Shown here: piece by piece, positions 34,898-43,485 of the stretch
Layout: each line of letters starts with the position of its first letter
Position numbering within the stretch: the first letter of the stretch is position 1
From: Lachnospiraceae bacterium
GTDB taxonomy: Bacteria; Bacillota; Clostridia; Lachnospirales; Lachnospiraceae
Direction of reading: 5' to 3'
Assembly: GCA_030537145.1 (NCBI GenBank)
Contig: JAUNON010000005.1
Span: 1 to 64,000 of the forward strand
Length of the DNA: 64,000 bases
The notes under the pieces: model-generated
What the model was told of the DNA's origin: nothing
The model's input: the letters and a program-made list of their open reading frames with translations, nothing else
Database searches by the model: none
Position numbers and translations under genes: made by a program

Positions 34898-35114
34898 AAA
34901 GAAAATGATAGCACCGGTCATCATCACGATCCTGTTTGTGATCTATTATTTCGGTATCGCAGCTGCATTTTGTATGCTTCCGGAAATACCGGTAATTATA
35001 AAAATTGTATTCACAGTGGTTCCGCTTGCATTAGCGGCAGTGATGATCGGTGTGTTTATCAGCAGGATCAAGGAAATAAAAGGAGGAGAAGAGGATGATC
35101 TTAGTAAATACTGA
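34884..35114 (+). CDS. Small hypothetical membrane protein
   Basis: A 76-residue protein with two hydrophobic helices (PVIITILFVIYYFGIAAAF and IVFTVVPLALAAVMIGVFI), a Lys-rich start and an acidic tail. It overlaps PspC at its start and YbjQ at its end (20 nt), so the three form one translational unit. I recognise no family; it is likely an envelope-stress accessory protein by context. Confidence 0.7.
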   Translation: MKNHKKKMIAPVIITILFVIYYFGIAAAFCMLPEIPVIIKIVFTVVPLALAAVMIGVFISRIKEIKGGEEDDLSKY

Positions 35115-35406
35115 TTATATTGGCGGGAAGGAACTGGAAATGCTTGGACTCGTAAAGGGAAGTACGATCCAGTCAAAGAATGTGGGAAGGGATATTACAC
35201 AGGGATTTAAAACCTTAGTCGGCGGAGAGTTGAAGGCGTATACGGAAATGATGAATGAGGCCAGGGCGCTTGCCACAAAGCGCATGGTGCAGGAGGCAGA
35301 GGAGCTTGGAGCCGATGCGGTGGTGAATATCCGATATTCCTCCGCAGCCGTCATGCAGGGAGCGGCAGAAGTCATTGCCTACGGGACTGCGGTGCGGTTT
35401 ATATAA
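35095..35406 (+). CDS. YbjQ/UPF0145-family protein
   Basis: A 103-residue protein with the YbjQ pattern: LVKGSTIQSKNVGRDI, a central helix GELKAYTEMMNEARALATKR, and the conserved ending GADAVVNIRYSSAAVMQGAAEV. The family forms pentameric shells and was once labelled heavy-metal-binding; its role is not settled. It overlaps the preceding membrane gene. A terminator follows within 25 bp. Confidence 0.88.
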   Translation: MILVNTDYIGGKELEMLGLVKGSTIQSKNVGRDITQGFKTLVGGELKAYTEMMNEARALATKRMVQEAEELGADAVVNIRYSSAAVMQGAAEVIAYGTAVRFI

Positions 35407-35430
35407 AAGCCAAGATATGAGAAGGGAAAA

Positions 35431-35455
35431 GATCAGGCGGGAGCCTGGTCTTTTT
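35431..35455 (+). terminator. Rho-independent terminator after ybjQ
   Basis: GATCAGGC pairs with GCCTGGTC (one G-T) across a 4-base loop, followed by TTTTT. Confidence 0.8.
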
Positions 35456-35685
35456 CTGATGGGGATGTTATGATCGAAATTGGGCCAGTTTGTACAGGCT
35501 GGGCCTTTACGCTGCGATCCAGAATATCCAGGGAAGAAAGCTGCGGCTGATGATAAAGTTGAGATAATACACTTTTAGAGGTAAAATAAGTCGTAGCGTA
35601 CAATATTCTAAACGGAAAACTGTAAAAGAATCACAGGGTTTCTCTGTGAGGATACTATGGGAACGAAAAAGGATGGTGAAAATAA

Positions 35686-36372
35686 ATGAAACGGATATTG
35701 CTGGTCGAGGATGATCTTAGCCTGATAAACGGCCTGTCTTTTGCCGTAAAAAAGCAGGGATATCTGCTTGATGTTGCCCACACCGGCAGCGAAACGGACC
35801 GGTTATGGGAGGATGGAAAATATGATCTGGTGATTTTAGATGTGTCTTTGCCGGATGGTTCCGGATTTGATATATGCAGAAGGATTCGGCAGACATCGAA
35901 GGTGCCGATTATGTTTCTGACTGCTATGGATGAAGAAACAGATATCATTATGGGGCTTGACATTGGCGGTGATGATTACATTACAAAGCCATTTAAGCTG
36001 GCAGTTTTTATGTCACGCATTCATGCGCTGCTCCGCAGAAGTGATAACTTTAACCAGGCGGACACAGAATTGAGCTCCAACGGGATTACGGTTTATCGCC
36101 TCAAAAGCGAAGTATATAAAAATAACAAGCAGGTGGATTTAACGGCAGGGGAATATAAGCTGCTGTGCCTGTTTATGGAAAATCCCGATCAGGTGCTTTC
36201 CCCGCAGCAGATTTTAAACAGGCTGTGGGATTGTGATGAAAAATATATAGATAACAATTCTCTTACGGTGTATATACGCAGATTGAGGACAAAAATTGAA
36301 GAGGATCCGGGTAATCCGAAACGAATCGTAACGGTTCGCCGTATGGGGTATAAATGGGCTGCGGAGGATTGA
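35686..36372 (+). CDS. OmpR-family response regulator
   Basis: A 228-residue regulator. The receiver domain has the acidic pair in VEDD, the phosphoacceptor Asp52 (ILDVSLPDG), and Lys in YITKPF. The C-terminal winged helix (residues 130-225) includes VLSPQQILNRLWD and TVRRMGYKW. It lies 7 bp before the histidine kinase gene, and the ABC pair follows, the standard layout of bacitracin/antimicrobial-peptide sensing modules in Firmicutes. It probably activates the ABC genes at 37532. Confidence 0.92.
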   Translation: MKRILLVEDDLSLINGLSFAVKKQGYLLDVAHTGSETDRLWEDGKYDLVILDVSLPDGSGFDICRRIRQTSKVPIMFLTAMDEETDIIMGLDIGGDDYITKPFKLAVFMSRIHALLRRSDNFNQADTELSSNGITVYRLKSEVYKNNKQVDLTAGEYKLLCLFMENPDQVLSPQQILNRLWDCDEKYIDNNSLTVYIRRLRTKIEEDPGNPKRIVTVRRMGYKWAAED

Positions 36373-36379
36373 GGGCAGA

Positions 36380-37417
36380 ATGAGAATATTAGCGAATAAA
36401 AAAGTCAAAGCTCTGTTTTGCAAGGCCATCATCTGTATCTTGATTTTTACGCTGTTTTCTGTGGCCTTGCTGCTTTTTGAAATTGAGAACGCATCATTTT
36501 ATATTCTGCTGGGAGCACTGGTTATGTGTATAGCAATCCTGGCAGCCGGTTACGGATATTTCAGAGAACAGAATGAAATCATGGAAAATGCAGTAATGCA
36601 AATTACAGAGTATATTTCCGGCAACCGGGAAGCACGGATCGTATGTGATGAGGAAGGGGAAATGTACAGGCTGTTTCATGAAGTGAATACGCTGGCTGCT
36701 ATTTTGAATGCACACGCAGAGAATGAGCAAAAATCGAAACAGTTTTTGAAGAATACCATATCGGATATTTCCCATCAGTTGAAAACGCCCCTTGCGGCGC
36801 TGAATATTTACAATGGACTGATGCAGGGGGAAACGGAAGAACTGCCGGAGCTTTGGGAACTTGCGTCCCTGTCGGAAAAGGAGCTTGACCGGATCGAAAT
36901 GCTGGTACAGAACCTTTTGAAAATAACGAAGCTGGATGCAGGAGCGATTGTGTTTGAAAAGACCTCTCAGAACGTGGCGGATATGATGGGGGAGATTGAG
37001 CTGCACTTTGCGTACCGGGCAAAGCAGGAGCATAAGGAGCTGATTCTATCAGGAGATGAGCAGATTTCATTGGTTTGTGACCGGGACTGGATGATAGAGG
37101 CGCTGGAGAATATTGTGAAAAATGCCTTTGACCATACAGGCAGCGGGGATTCTATCCGGATTTCGTGGAAACCGTCTGCGTCTATGGTTCAGATTACCAT
37201 AAAAGACAATGGAAGCGGCATCCATCCCGAGGATATGCATTATATTTTTAAACGGTTTTACCGGAGTCGGTTTTCAAAAGATAAACAGGGAATCGGCCTT
37301 GGGCTTCCGCTTGCAAAAATGATAGTGGAAGCGCATAACGGTACGGTTGAGGTGGATAGTGAATTGGGAGCAGGCACCACATTTATCCTGAATTTTTTCA
37401 TTCCTACAAAATTGTAG
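36380..37417 (+). CDS. Sensor histidine kinase (BceS-like)
   Basis: A 345-residue kinase. Two membrane helices at residues 12-60 are joined by a very short outer loop, so it is of the intramembrane-sensing type. His132 lies in the H-box (SDISHQLKTPLAAL). The ATPase has N-box NIVKNAFDHTG, G1 DNGSGIHPED and G2 GIGLGLPLAK. Such kinases sense through the large FtsX permease of the module rather than by a domain of their own. It is paired with the response regulator just upstream. Confidence 0.92.
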   Translation: MRILANKKVKALFCKAIICILIFTLFSVALLLFEIENASFYILLGALVMCIAILAAGYGYFREQNEIMENAVMQITEYISGNREARIVCDEEGEMYRLFHEVNTLAAILNAHAENEQKSKQFLKNTISDISHQLKTPLAALNIYNGLMQGETEELPELWELASLSEKELDRIEMLVQNLLKITKLDAGAIVFEKTSQNVADMMGEIELHFAYRAKQEHKELILSGDEQISLVCDRDWMIEALENIVKNAFDHTGSGDSIRISWKPSASMVQITIKDNGSGIHPEDMHYIFKRFYRSRFSKDKQGIGLGLPLAKMIVEAHNGTVEVDSELGAGTTFILNFFIPTKL

Positions 37418-37531
37418 TCTTATTGTAAGGAGACGGTAGGATTTGGATGTTATCCTTTCAGGTATAAGCGAGGCAGACGAAATGCAATCCGCCCTGCCGA
37501 AGCGAAACTATTTGGAAAGAGGTGCTTACGT

Positions 37532-38266
37532 ATGAATTTATTAGAGGTCCATAATATCTGTAAGACTTATGGAAAGGGTGAAACGGCTGTAAATGCGCTG
37601 AAAGATGTCAGTTTTTCTGTTCCAAAGGGAGAATATGTAGCGATTGTGGGAGAATCCGGCTCCGGTAAGAGTACCCTTTTGAATATGCTGGGGGCGCTTG
37701 ATGCGCCTACCTCCGGCAAGGTATTGATTGATAACAAGGATATTTTTTCCATGAATGACAGCAAGCTGACGATTTTCCGCCGCCGGAATATCGGTTTTAT
37801 TTTTCAGGCATTTAACCTGATTCCGGAGCTGACCGTTGAGCAGAACATCATTTTCCCTGTGCTTCTGGACTATCAAAAACCAAATAAAAAATATCTGGAG
37901 GAGCTGCTTGAGGTGCTGAATCTGCAGGAACGGAGGAATCATCTGCCGAGCCAGCTTTCCGGCGGACAGCAGCAGAGAGTGGCCATCGGCCGTGCGCTTA
38001 TTACACGCCCCTCCTTGATTCTGGCTGATGAACCCACCGGAAATCTGGATTCCCAGAACAGCAGCGAGGTGATTGCCCTGCTGAAGGAGGCTTCCAGAAA
38101 GTACGAACAGACGATCATTATGATTACTCATAACCGGAGGATTGCACAGACTGCTGACCGGGTACTGAACGTATCGGATGGTGTACTGACTGACCTGGGA
38201 AGGGCGCAGGATGCATCGGGAACAGATACCCTGCGCCGGCAGGAGCGGAAAGGAGTCAGCAAATGA
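37532..38266 (+). CDS. ABC transporter ATPase (BceA-like)
   Basis: A 244-residue ATPase with Walker [11 protein letters not shown]-loop FQAFNLI, signature LSGGQQQR, Walker B LILADEPT and H-loop ITHN. Its stop overlaps the start of the permease at 38263 (ATGA). It and the permease should confer resistance to peptide antibiotics or similar cell-wall agents, and feed the signal to the kinase. 115 bp separate it from the kinase gene; I see no clear hairpin there. Confidence 0.9.
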   Translation: MNLLEVHNICKTYGKGETAVNALKDVSFSVPKGEYVAIVGESGSGKSTLLNMLGALDAPTSGKVLIDNKDIFSMNDSKLTIFRRRNIGFIFQAFNLIPELTVEQNIIFPVLLDYQKPNKKYLEELLEVLNLQERRNHLPSQLSGGQQQRVAIGRALITRPSLILADEPTGNLDSQNSSEVIALLKEASRKYEQTIIMITHNRRIAQTADRVLNVSDGVLTDLGRAQDASGTDTLRRQERKGVSK

Positions 38267-40593
38267 GAAGTTATTTGAGTCTTGTTTCAATTTCCGCAAA
38301 GGTTCGCAGACGCCAGAATCGTATGACGCTTCTGTGTATTATTATTTCGGTATTCCTTGTAACGGCTATTTTCAGTGTGGCAGAAATGACGATACGGACA
38401 GAAAGCGAAAAAATGGAGGAGAAGCATGGAAGCTGGCATATCCGGTTGGAAAACATTTCACAGGATACAGCGAAAGAAATCAGCCAGCGATCCGATGTTA
38501 CGCAGATCGGCTGGTCACAGGCATTTAATTTGGATGTAGAGCAGCCCTACTACATCAATGAGAAAAGGGCTGCGTTATATGGCTCGGATGAAGCTTATGC
38601 CGTCAGGCTGGCAAATGCGCTTGAGGAGGGTAGGTTTCCTCAGAAGGATAACGAGGCAATGCTCAGTGTAAATGCGAAGCTTGCCCTGAATGTACAGATC
38701 GGTGACCGTGTGACCTTGCATACGCCCGGCGGTGATGCGGATTTTACGGTATCCGGTTTTGGTTCGGATGATAAGAAATATTATCAGGGGCAGACGTATC
38801 TGGTTGCCGTGTACATGACACAGCCTGCGTTTACCGGCCTTATGGAGAAAAACGGAATAGCAGGTAATCCAACATGCTATGTACAGTTTCAAAATGCGGC
38901 GAAAGCCTCCAAAGCGATTTCAGAAATCAGTCAGCAGTATAATCTGCCGGAGGGCAGCATTTCAGAAAATACTGCCGTTATGGGTGTTTCGGGACAAAGC
39001 AGCGATACTTCCATGCAAAATTTCTATGGAATAGCAGCGGTTTTGTTTGTTCTTGTATTGCTGGCGGGGGTGTTGATGATTTCCGGAAGTCTGAACAGCA
39101 ATGTGGCCCAGAGAACGAAATTTTTCGGTATGATGCGCTGTATTGGCGCAAGCCGCCAGCAGATTATCCGGTTTGTGCGGCTGGAAGCACTGAACTGGTG
39201 CAAAACGGCAGTACCGATTGGACTGATTTTCGGAACAATCATCAGTTGGGTCATCTGTGCGGTACTCCGCTATGGCATTGGCGGTGAATTTTCCGCAATG
39301 CCGGTATTTAAGATCAGTCCTGTCGGACTGATCAGCGGGGTGGCAGTGGGAATTGTGACAGTGCTTTTGGCGGCACAGTCCCCGGCAAAGCGGGCTGCTA
39401 AGACTTCTCCCATATCTGCAGTTTCCGGCAATGCAGAAGCAGTCTCTTCTGTAAAGCATGGGTCAAAACGGAGCCTGGGCAGAATTGAAAGGACATTGGG
39501 CGTGCATCATGCCACCGCATCCGGAAAAAACTGGTTTTTGATGACGGCATCCTTTGCACTCAGTATTATTTTGTTCCTTTGTTTTTCACTTGGAATGGAT
39601 TTTGCGCAGGGACTGATGCCTGCTTTGAAATCATGGCAGCCGGATATTACTCTCAACGGTTATCGTAACGCACTTGTGCTGGAGCAAAATCAGAAGGAAG
39701 AAATCGGGGAAATATCAGGGGTAAAACAGACTTTTGCCAGTTCCTATCTGGACAGCGTTCCGGTGGTTTCCTCCCGGGAGGGGATTGACCATATCAACCT
39801 GGAATCCTACGACGATTTTCTGCTGGAAAGAGCAAAAGAGGATGCTGTCCAGGGAGATGTATCGGACATTATCGGAGACAGCGGAAAGGTTATGACGGTC
39901 TATAATAAGGACAATCCGCTGAAGGTGGGGGATACCCTTCAGATCGGGGGAGAAGAGGTAGAGATCACCTGTGCGGTTCCTGACGGTCTGTTTCCCAGTG
40001 AGCTTCTTGTCATCTGCTCCCAGGAAACCTTTGAACGGCTGACCGGAGAACAAAATTACACCATGATCGGCATACAGTTAAATGAGGATGCCGATGACGA
40101 GACCGTGAAGAATATCAGTAATCTTGCAGACCGTGACGTGATCTTTATGGACAGCAGAGAGCTTAACAGGAGCAGTCATCTCACCTATCTGGCGACAAAG
40201 GCGCTGGTATATGGATTCCTGGCAATTATAGGCTTAATTACGATGTTTTATATCATTAACAGTATTTCCATCAGTGTATCAGCCCGGATAAAACAATATG
40301 GGGCCATGCGTGCCGTTGGTATGGACGGCAGGCAGCTTACCCGGATGATTTTTGCCGAAGCATTTACTTATGCTGTTTCAGGACTGATCGCCGGTTCTGC
40401 GATTGGAATTTCGCTTCACTATTTTTTGTATACCCGGGTGATTACGCGGTACTTCGGAAAAATATGGCATTTGCCGGTTGCAATGCTGTGCGTGATCATT
40501 GTGTTTGTTGCCGCCTGTGCTTCCGTTGCAGTTTACGCACCTGCGAAACGGGTGCGGAACATGGCGATCACAGATACAATAAACGAGCTTTAA
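38263..40593 (+). CDS. FtsX-like ABC permease (BceB-like)
   Basis: A 776-residue permease with about ten helices in two FtsX modules: the first around residues 260-390, the second at the C-terminus (YGFLAIIGLITMFYIINSIS and later). A first outer domain lies at about 50-250 and a second at about 440-640. The two ATPase-contact helices read FFGMMRCIGASRQQ and YGAMRAVGMDGRQL. It is the peptide-sensing and detoxifying half of the module with 37532. The size is somewhat larger than BceB and close to the VraG/CprB class. Confidence 0.88.
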   Translation: MRSYLSLVSISAKVRRRQNRMTLLCIIISVFLVTAIFSVAEMTIRTESEKMEEKHGSWHIRLENISQDTAKEISQRSDVTQIGWSQAFNLDVEQPYYINEKRAALYGSDEAYAVRLANALEEGRFPQKDNEAMLSVNAKLALNVQIGDRVTLHTPGGDADFTVSGFGSDDKKYYQGQTYLVAVYMTQPAFTGLMEKNGIAGNPTCYVQFQNAAKASKAISEISQQYNLPEGSISENTAVMGVSGQSSDTSMQNFYGIAAVLFVLVLLAGVLMISGSLNSNVAQRTKFFGMMRCIGASRQQIIRFVRLEALNWCKTAVPIGLIFGTIISWVICAVLRYGIGGEFSAMPVFKISPVGLISGVAVGIVTVLLAAQSPAKRAAKTSPISAVSGNAEAVSSVKHGSKRSLGRIERTLGVHHATASGKNWFLMTASFALSIILFLCFSLGMDFAQGLMPALKSWQPDITLNGYRNALVLEQNQKEEIGEISGVKQTFASSYLDSVPVVSSREGIDHINLESYDDFLLERAKEDAVQGDVSDIIGDSGKVMTVYNKDNPLKVGDTLQIGGEEVEITCAVPDGLFPSELLVICSQETFERLTGEQNYTMIGIQLNEDADDETVKNISNLADRDVIFMDSRELNRSSHLTYLATKALVYGFLAIIGLITMFYIINSISISVSARIKQYGAMRAVGMDGRQLTRMIFAEAFTYAVSGLIAGSAIGISLHYFLYTRVITRYFGKIWHLPVAMLCVIIVFVAACASVAVYAPAKRVRNMAITDTINEL

Positions 40594-40612
40594 ATGGAAC
40601 AAGAGAGAAAGA

Positions 40613-40651
40613 ACTGCGGTACAGTGGAAAGAAAAAGCTGCTGTACCGCAG
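40613..40651 (+). terminator. Stem-loop after the permease gene
   Basis: ACTGCGGTACAG at 40613-40624 pairs with CTGTACCGCAG at 40641-40651 across a 16-base loop; the following AGTATTTTATATAT is T-rich but not a clean run. Probable terminator. Confidence 0.55.
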
Positions 40652-40689
40652 AGTATTTTATATATCATTTTTGGGATTGGATATGGAAC

Positions 40690-40866
40690 ATGAAAGATAA
40701 GACTTGTATTTTTGGAAAAGCCCTTCAGAGGATAAAGGAAATGGCAGGAATGGGAATTCTATGTGCTTTTATCATTCTATTGTGTATGCTGTTTGCCGTT
40801 GTTGGCATTGTGTGGTTTTTGGCAGATTGTACGGTCAGGAAATTGGAAAAGATTGGATGCCTATGA
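40690..40866 (+). CDS. Small membrane protein (58 residues)
   Basis: A short ORF with one strong helix (GILCAFIILLCMLFAVVGIVWFL). The start is uncertain, since the frame is open back to 40594 through the terminator-like hairpin. Its stop overlaps the start of the transglycosylase (ATGA), which supports it as a real, co-translated gene. I recognise no family. Confidence 0.5.
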   Translation: MKDKTCIFGKALQRIKEMAGMGILCAFIILLCMLFAVVGIVWFLADCTVRKLEKIGCL

Positions 40867-41588
40867 GAAAAAAAAGAAGAAAGAAACATTCCGTTAGAAA
40901 AATAGTTATTCGTTTGTTTTCTGCTCTGCTTTGCCTGTTATTTGTGGCCTGTGTTTGTTTCGGGATGAAAGGCTGCAGAATGTACCAGAGGGCAATAACG
41001 GAAAAGTCTATCCATGAGCGGGTGGAGGAAATCCGGGATATGGATGGCTTTACTTCATACCCGGATCTGCCGCAGTTTTATATAAATGCCACGATATCGG
41101 CAGAAGATCACAGATTTGAAAATCACTTTGGAATTGATCTAATTGCGATTGGCCGGGCCGCATTGACAGATATCAAAGAGAAGGCCTTTGTACAGGGCGG
41201 AAGTACCATTACACAGCAGCTTGCAAAAAATATGCTTTTTACGCAGGAGAAAAAGCTGGAACGGAAAGCGGCGGAGGTATTTGCGGCGTTAGAGCTGGAA
41301 GTCCAATATACAAAAGAGGAAATTTTTGAGTTGTATGCAAACACGGTCTATTTTGGTAATGGCTATTATGGTATCTATCAGGCCGCTATGGGATATTTTG
41401 GAAAAGAACCTTCTGAGCTGACAGATTATGAATGTGTTATGTTAGCAGGGATTCCGAACGCTCCGTCCGTTTATTCCTTGGATCAGGAACTGGCTTTGCA
41501 GCGGGTGAAACAGGTGCTGAGAAGCATGATAAGAAATAAAATTATTACACAGGAGGAGGCTGACAGGATAGCGCTGGAAGGGAAGTAA
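40863..41588 (+). CDS. Monofunctional GT51 peptidoglycan glycosyltransferase
   Basis: A 241-residue enzyme with a basic N-terminus, one membrane helix (12-35) and a GT51 domain. Catalytic Glu81 is in SAEDHRFENHFG; QGGSTITQQLAKN and KLERKAAEVFAALELE follow, and the FELYANTVYFGNGYYGI block completes the family signature. It polymerises lipid II into glycan strands outside the membrane and lacks a penicillin-binding domain. ATG 40863 overlaps the small membrane ORF. It lies behind the peptide-resistance module, so a role in cell-wall stress fits. Confidence 0.9.
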   Translation: MRKKRRKKHSVRKIVIRLFSALLCLLFVACVCFGMKGCRMYQRAITEKSIHERVEEIRDMDGFTSYPDLPQFYINATISAEDHRFENHFGIDLIAIGRAALTDIKEKAFVQGGSTITQQLAKNMLFTQEKKLERKAAEVFAALELEVQYTKEEIFELYANTVYFGNGYYGIYQAAMGYFGKEPSELTDYECVMLAGIPNAPSVYSLDQELALQRVKQVLRSMIRNKIITQEEADRIALEGK

Positions 41589-41603
41589 CACCGAAAAGGC
41601 GAA

Positions 41604-41640
41604 ATAATAGATGACTTTAGGAGGAGCGCCCGCTATAATG
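41604..41640 (+). promoter_or_regulatory. Shared promoter-like repeat, copy 3 (diverged)
   Basis: AATAATAGATGACTTTAGG-AGGAG followed by CGCTATAATG aligns with copies 1 and 2 with several changes and one gap. It precedes the NUDIX gene. Confidence 0.4.
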
Positions 41641-41674
41641 AAAAGAAAATATGAGATTTTGCAGGGGGACTACA

Positions 41675-42295
41675 ATGAATAAAAATGAAAAATGGTTACA
41701 GTGGGCGGTGGAGCTGCAGGCAATCGCACAAAGCGGTCTTTTTTATGGAAAGGATCGATTTGATCTGGAGCGTTACGCAAGGATAAGGGAAATAGCGGCT
41801 GAAATGATCAGCTATAAAACAGAGCTTTCTATTGAGAAGGTAACGGATTTGTTTTGTAATGAGATTGGGTATCAAACGCCTAAAATAGATACGAGAGCGG
41901 CGATATTCCGGGATGGGAAAATTTTACTCGTACAGGAAGCAAATGGTACATGGGCGCTGCCGGGCGGCTGGGTTGACGTTACGGTCTCTGTTATGGAAAA
42001 TACAATAAAGGAAGTCAAAGAGGAAGCAGGACTCGACGTGAAGGTGAAAAGAGTCATAGCTATCCAGGATAGAGAAAAACACAATTTACCCATCTATGCC
42101 TATAAAGTATGTAAAATATTTATGCAGTGTGAAGCAACAGGCGGAGCATTTCTTCCTAATATTGAAACCATCGGCGCAGATTACTTTGGGCTGGATGAGC
42201 TTCCCTGCCTTGCAGAGGAAAAAAATAACCGAGAGCAGATAGAGATGTGTTTTCAGGCCATGCGTTCGGAACATTGGGAAGCCCTATACGATTAA
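41675..42295 (+). CDS. NUDIX hydrolase with N-terminal helical domain
   Basis: A 206-residue protein. Residues 1-60 are a helical N-terminal domain seen in a class of ADP-ribose/nucleotide NUDIX proteins (NEKWLQWAVELQAIAQSGL). The NUDIX box is at about residues 96-118: GGWVDV...ENTIKEVKEEAGL, with the catalytic EVKEEAG intact and the first Glu of the box replaced, as in this subgroup. It should hydrolyse a nucleoside diphosphate derivative; the substrate is unknown. ATG 41675 follows GCAGGGGG. It appears to be a single-gene unit. Confidence 0.85.
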   Translation: MNKNEKWLQWAVELQAIAQSGLFYGKDRFDLERYARIREIAAEMISYKTELSIEKVTDLFCNEIGYQTPKIDTRAAIFRDGKILLVQEANGTWALPGGWVDVTVSVMENTIKEVKEEAGLDVKVKRVIAIQDREKHNLPIYAYKVCKIFMQCEATGGAFLPNIETIGADYFGLDELPCLAEEKNNREQIEMCFQAMRSEHWEALYD

Positions 42296-42452
42296 CCTGC
42301 AGGTGAACGGCGCACGGATCGGATTTAGGACATGACCGCAGCAGTCGTATGCGGGCAGTCATAGTAGAAGAATTTCTAACAAAATTCAATACCTTTTCAA
42401 AGAAACAAAACAAAATTCCTATGGGAAAAAAATGAATTTTGACTATAATCTA

Positions 42453-42529
42453 CTGTATAAGTCCAGTCTCAATGCAGAGCCGGATGGACTGCTTGCAGGC
42501 CAGTCATAAAGCAGAGACGGATGGACTGC
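42453..42529 (+). repeat. Dispersed 40-bp repeat, copy 2, with an internal partial duplication
   Basis: 42453-42492 matches the minus strand of 12612-12651 with about three mismatches (CTGTATAAGTCCAGTCTCAA, then GCAGAG-CGGATGGACTGC). The last 19 bases are repeated at 42511-42529 (GCAGAGACGGATGGACTGC). It lies in the leader of the sulfur operon, just after a TATAAT at 42444. Confidence 0.6.
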
Positions 42530-42576
42530 AGCCATGGGAATTTAGAAAGGAAAGATTCCGTGAAAGAGAAAAGCTT

Positions 42577-43473
42577 ATGTTTGATGTAGTTGTAATTGGA
42601 AGCGGGCCGGCAGGTATGAGTGCGGCGCTGTATTTGAAACGTGCAGGGAAAAATGTCCTGGTGATTGAAAAAGAGTACGAGGGAACCGGGCAGGTTGCGA
42701 AAAGTATCTGTGTAGAAAATTATCTGGGTCTGCCCTCTGTAGTGGGGGAAGAGCTGGGAGAAAGCTTCAGACAGCATGTACTTTCACAGCAGGTTCCTTT
42801 TCTTATGGATGAGGTTACGGAAATGCGTCCTGAAAACGGCTGGAAGGTGATCCTTGCATCGGGGCAATGCATTGCTGCAAAGGCCGTTGTTTATGCGGCG
42901 GGAGCGGTTCCTAAGAGGCTTGGAATTCAGGGGGAAGAGGAATTTCAGGGGAAAGGCGTTTCCTATTGCGCTTACTGTGACGGCTCCCTGTTTAAAAAGA
43001 AGGATACGGCGGTCATTGGAGGCGGTGATACCGCTTTGTCGGATGCTCTCTATCTTTCCGGGATCTGCAGAAAGGTATACCTGATTCACAGGAGAAGAGA
43101 ATTTCGCAGTACGATCTCCATTGAAAAAATACAGGAGAAGGAGAATATTGAGATCATTACGGAAGCAAATGTACAAAGAATCATGGGTCAAAGAAAGGTG
43201 GAGAAGATACTGTTAGATGACGGCAGAGAGCTGCCGGTTGGCGGAGTATTTGTGGCGATCGGCTCCAACCCGGAAACAGATCTTATCAAATCCTATGTAA
43301 AAAAAAGCTCTGATGGGTATGTGATTGCAGAGGAGGATGGAGTCACAGAAATGCCGGGACTTTTTGCCGCAGGCGATATTCGTAAAAAACAATTAAGGCA
43401 GATCGTTACGGCAGTGTCGGACGGAGCAAATGCAGCGGTATCTGCCATCCAATACTTAAATAACTGTTCGTAG
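42577..43473 (+). CDS. Thioredoxin reductase-like FAD protein
   Basis: A 298-residue NAD(P)H-dependent disulfide reductase with FAD site GSGPAGMSAA, redox pair Cys131-Cys134 (YCAYCDG), NAD(P) site IGGGDTALSDA with HRRREFR (favouring NADPH), and LFAAGDIRKK with RQIVTAVSDGA. The length is slightly short for TrxB but complete. ATG 42577 begins the typical VVVIGSGPAG strand; the open frame upstream (to 42439) is leader. It begins the sulfur operon and probably reduces the thioredoxin at 45886, which may feed the sulfite reductase or the carrier protein. Confidence 0.88.
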   Translation: MFDVVVIGSGPAGMSAALYLKRAGKNVLVIEKEYEGTGQVAKSICVENYLGLPSVVGEELGESFRQHVLSQQVPFLMDEVTEMRPENGWKVILASGQCIAAKAVVYAAGAVPKRLGIQGEEEFQGKGVSYCAYCDGSLFKKKDTAVIGGGDTALSDALYLSGICRKVYLIHRRREFRSTISIEKIQEKENIEIITEANVQRIMGQRKVEKILLDDGRELPVGGVFVAIGSNPETDLIKSYVKKSSDGYVIAEEDGVTEMPGLFAAGDIRKKQLRQIVTAVSDGANAAVSAIQYLNNCS

Positions 43474-43485
43474 AGGAGAGATGAC

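Noticed and set aside
42439-42576. N-terminal extension of the thioredoxin reductase-like protein
   Set aside because: The extension is a translated leader containing the dispersed repeat; the FAD-binding strand begins directly at ATG 42577.
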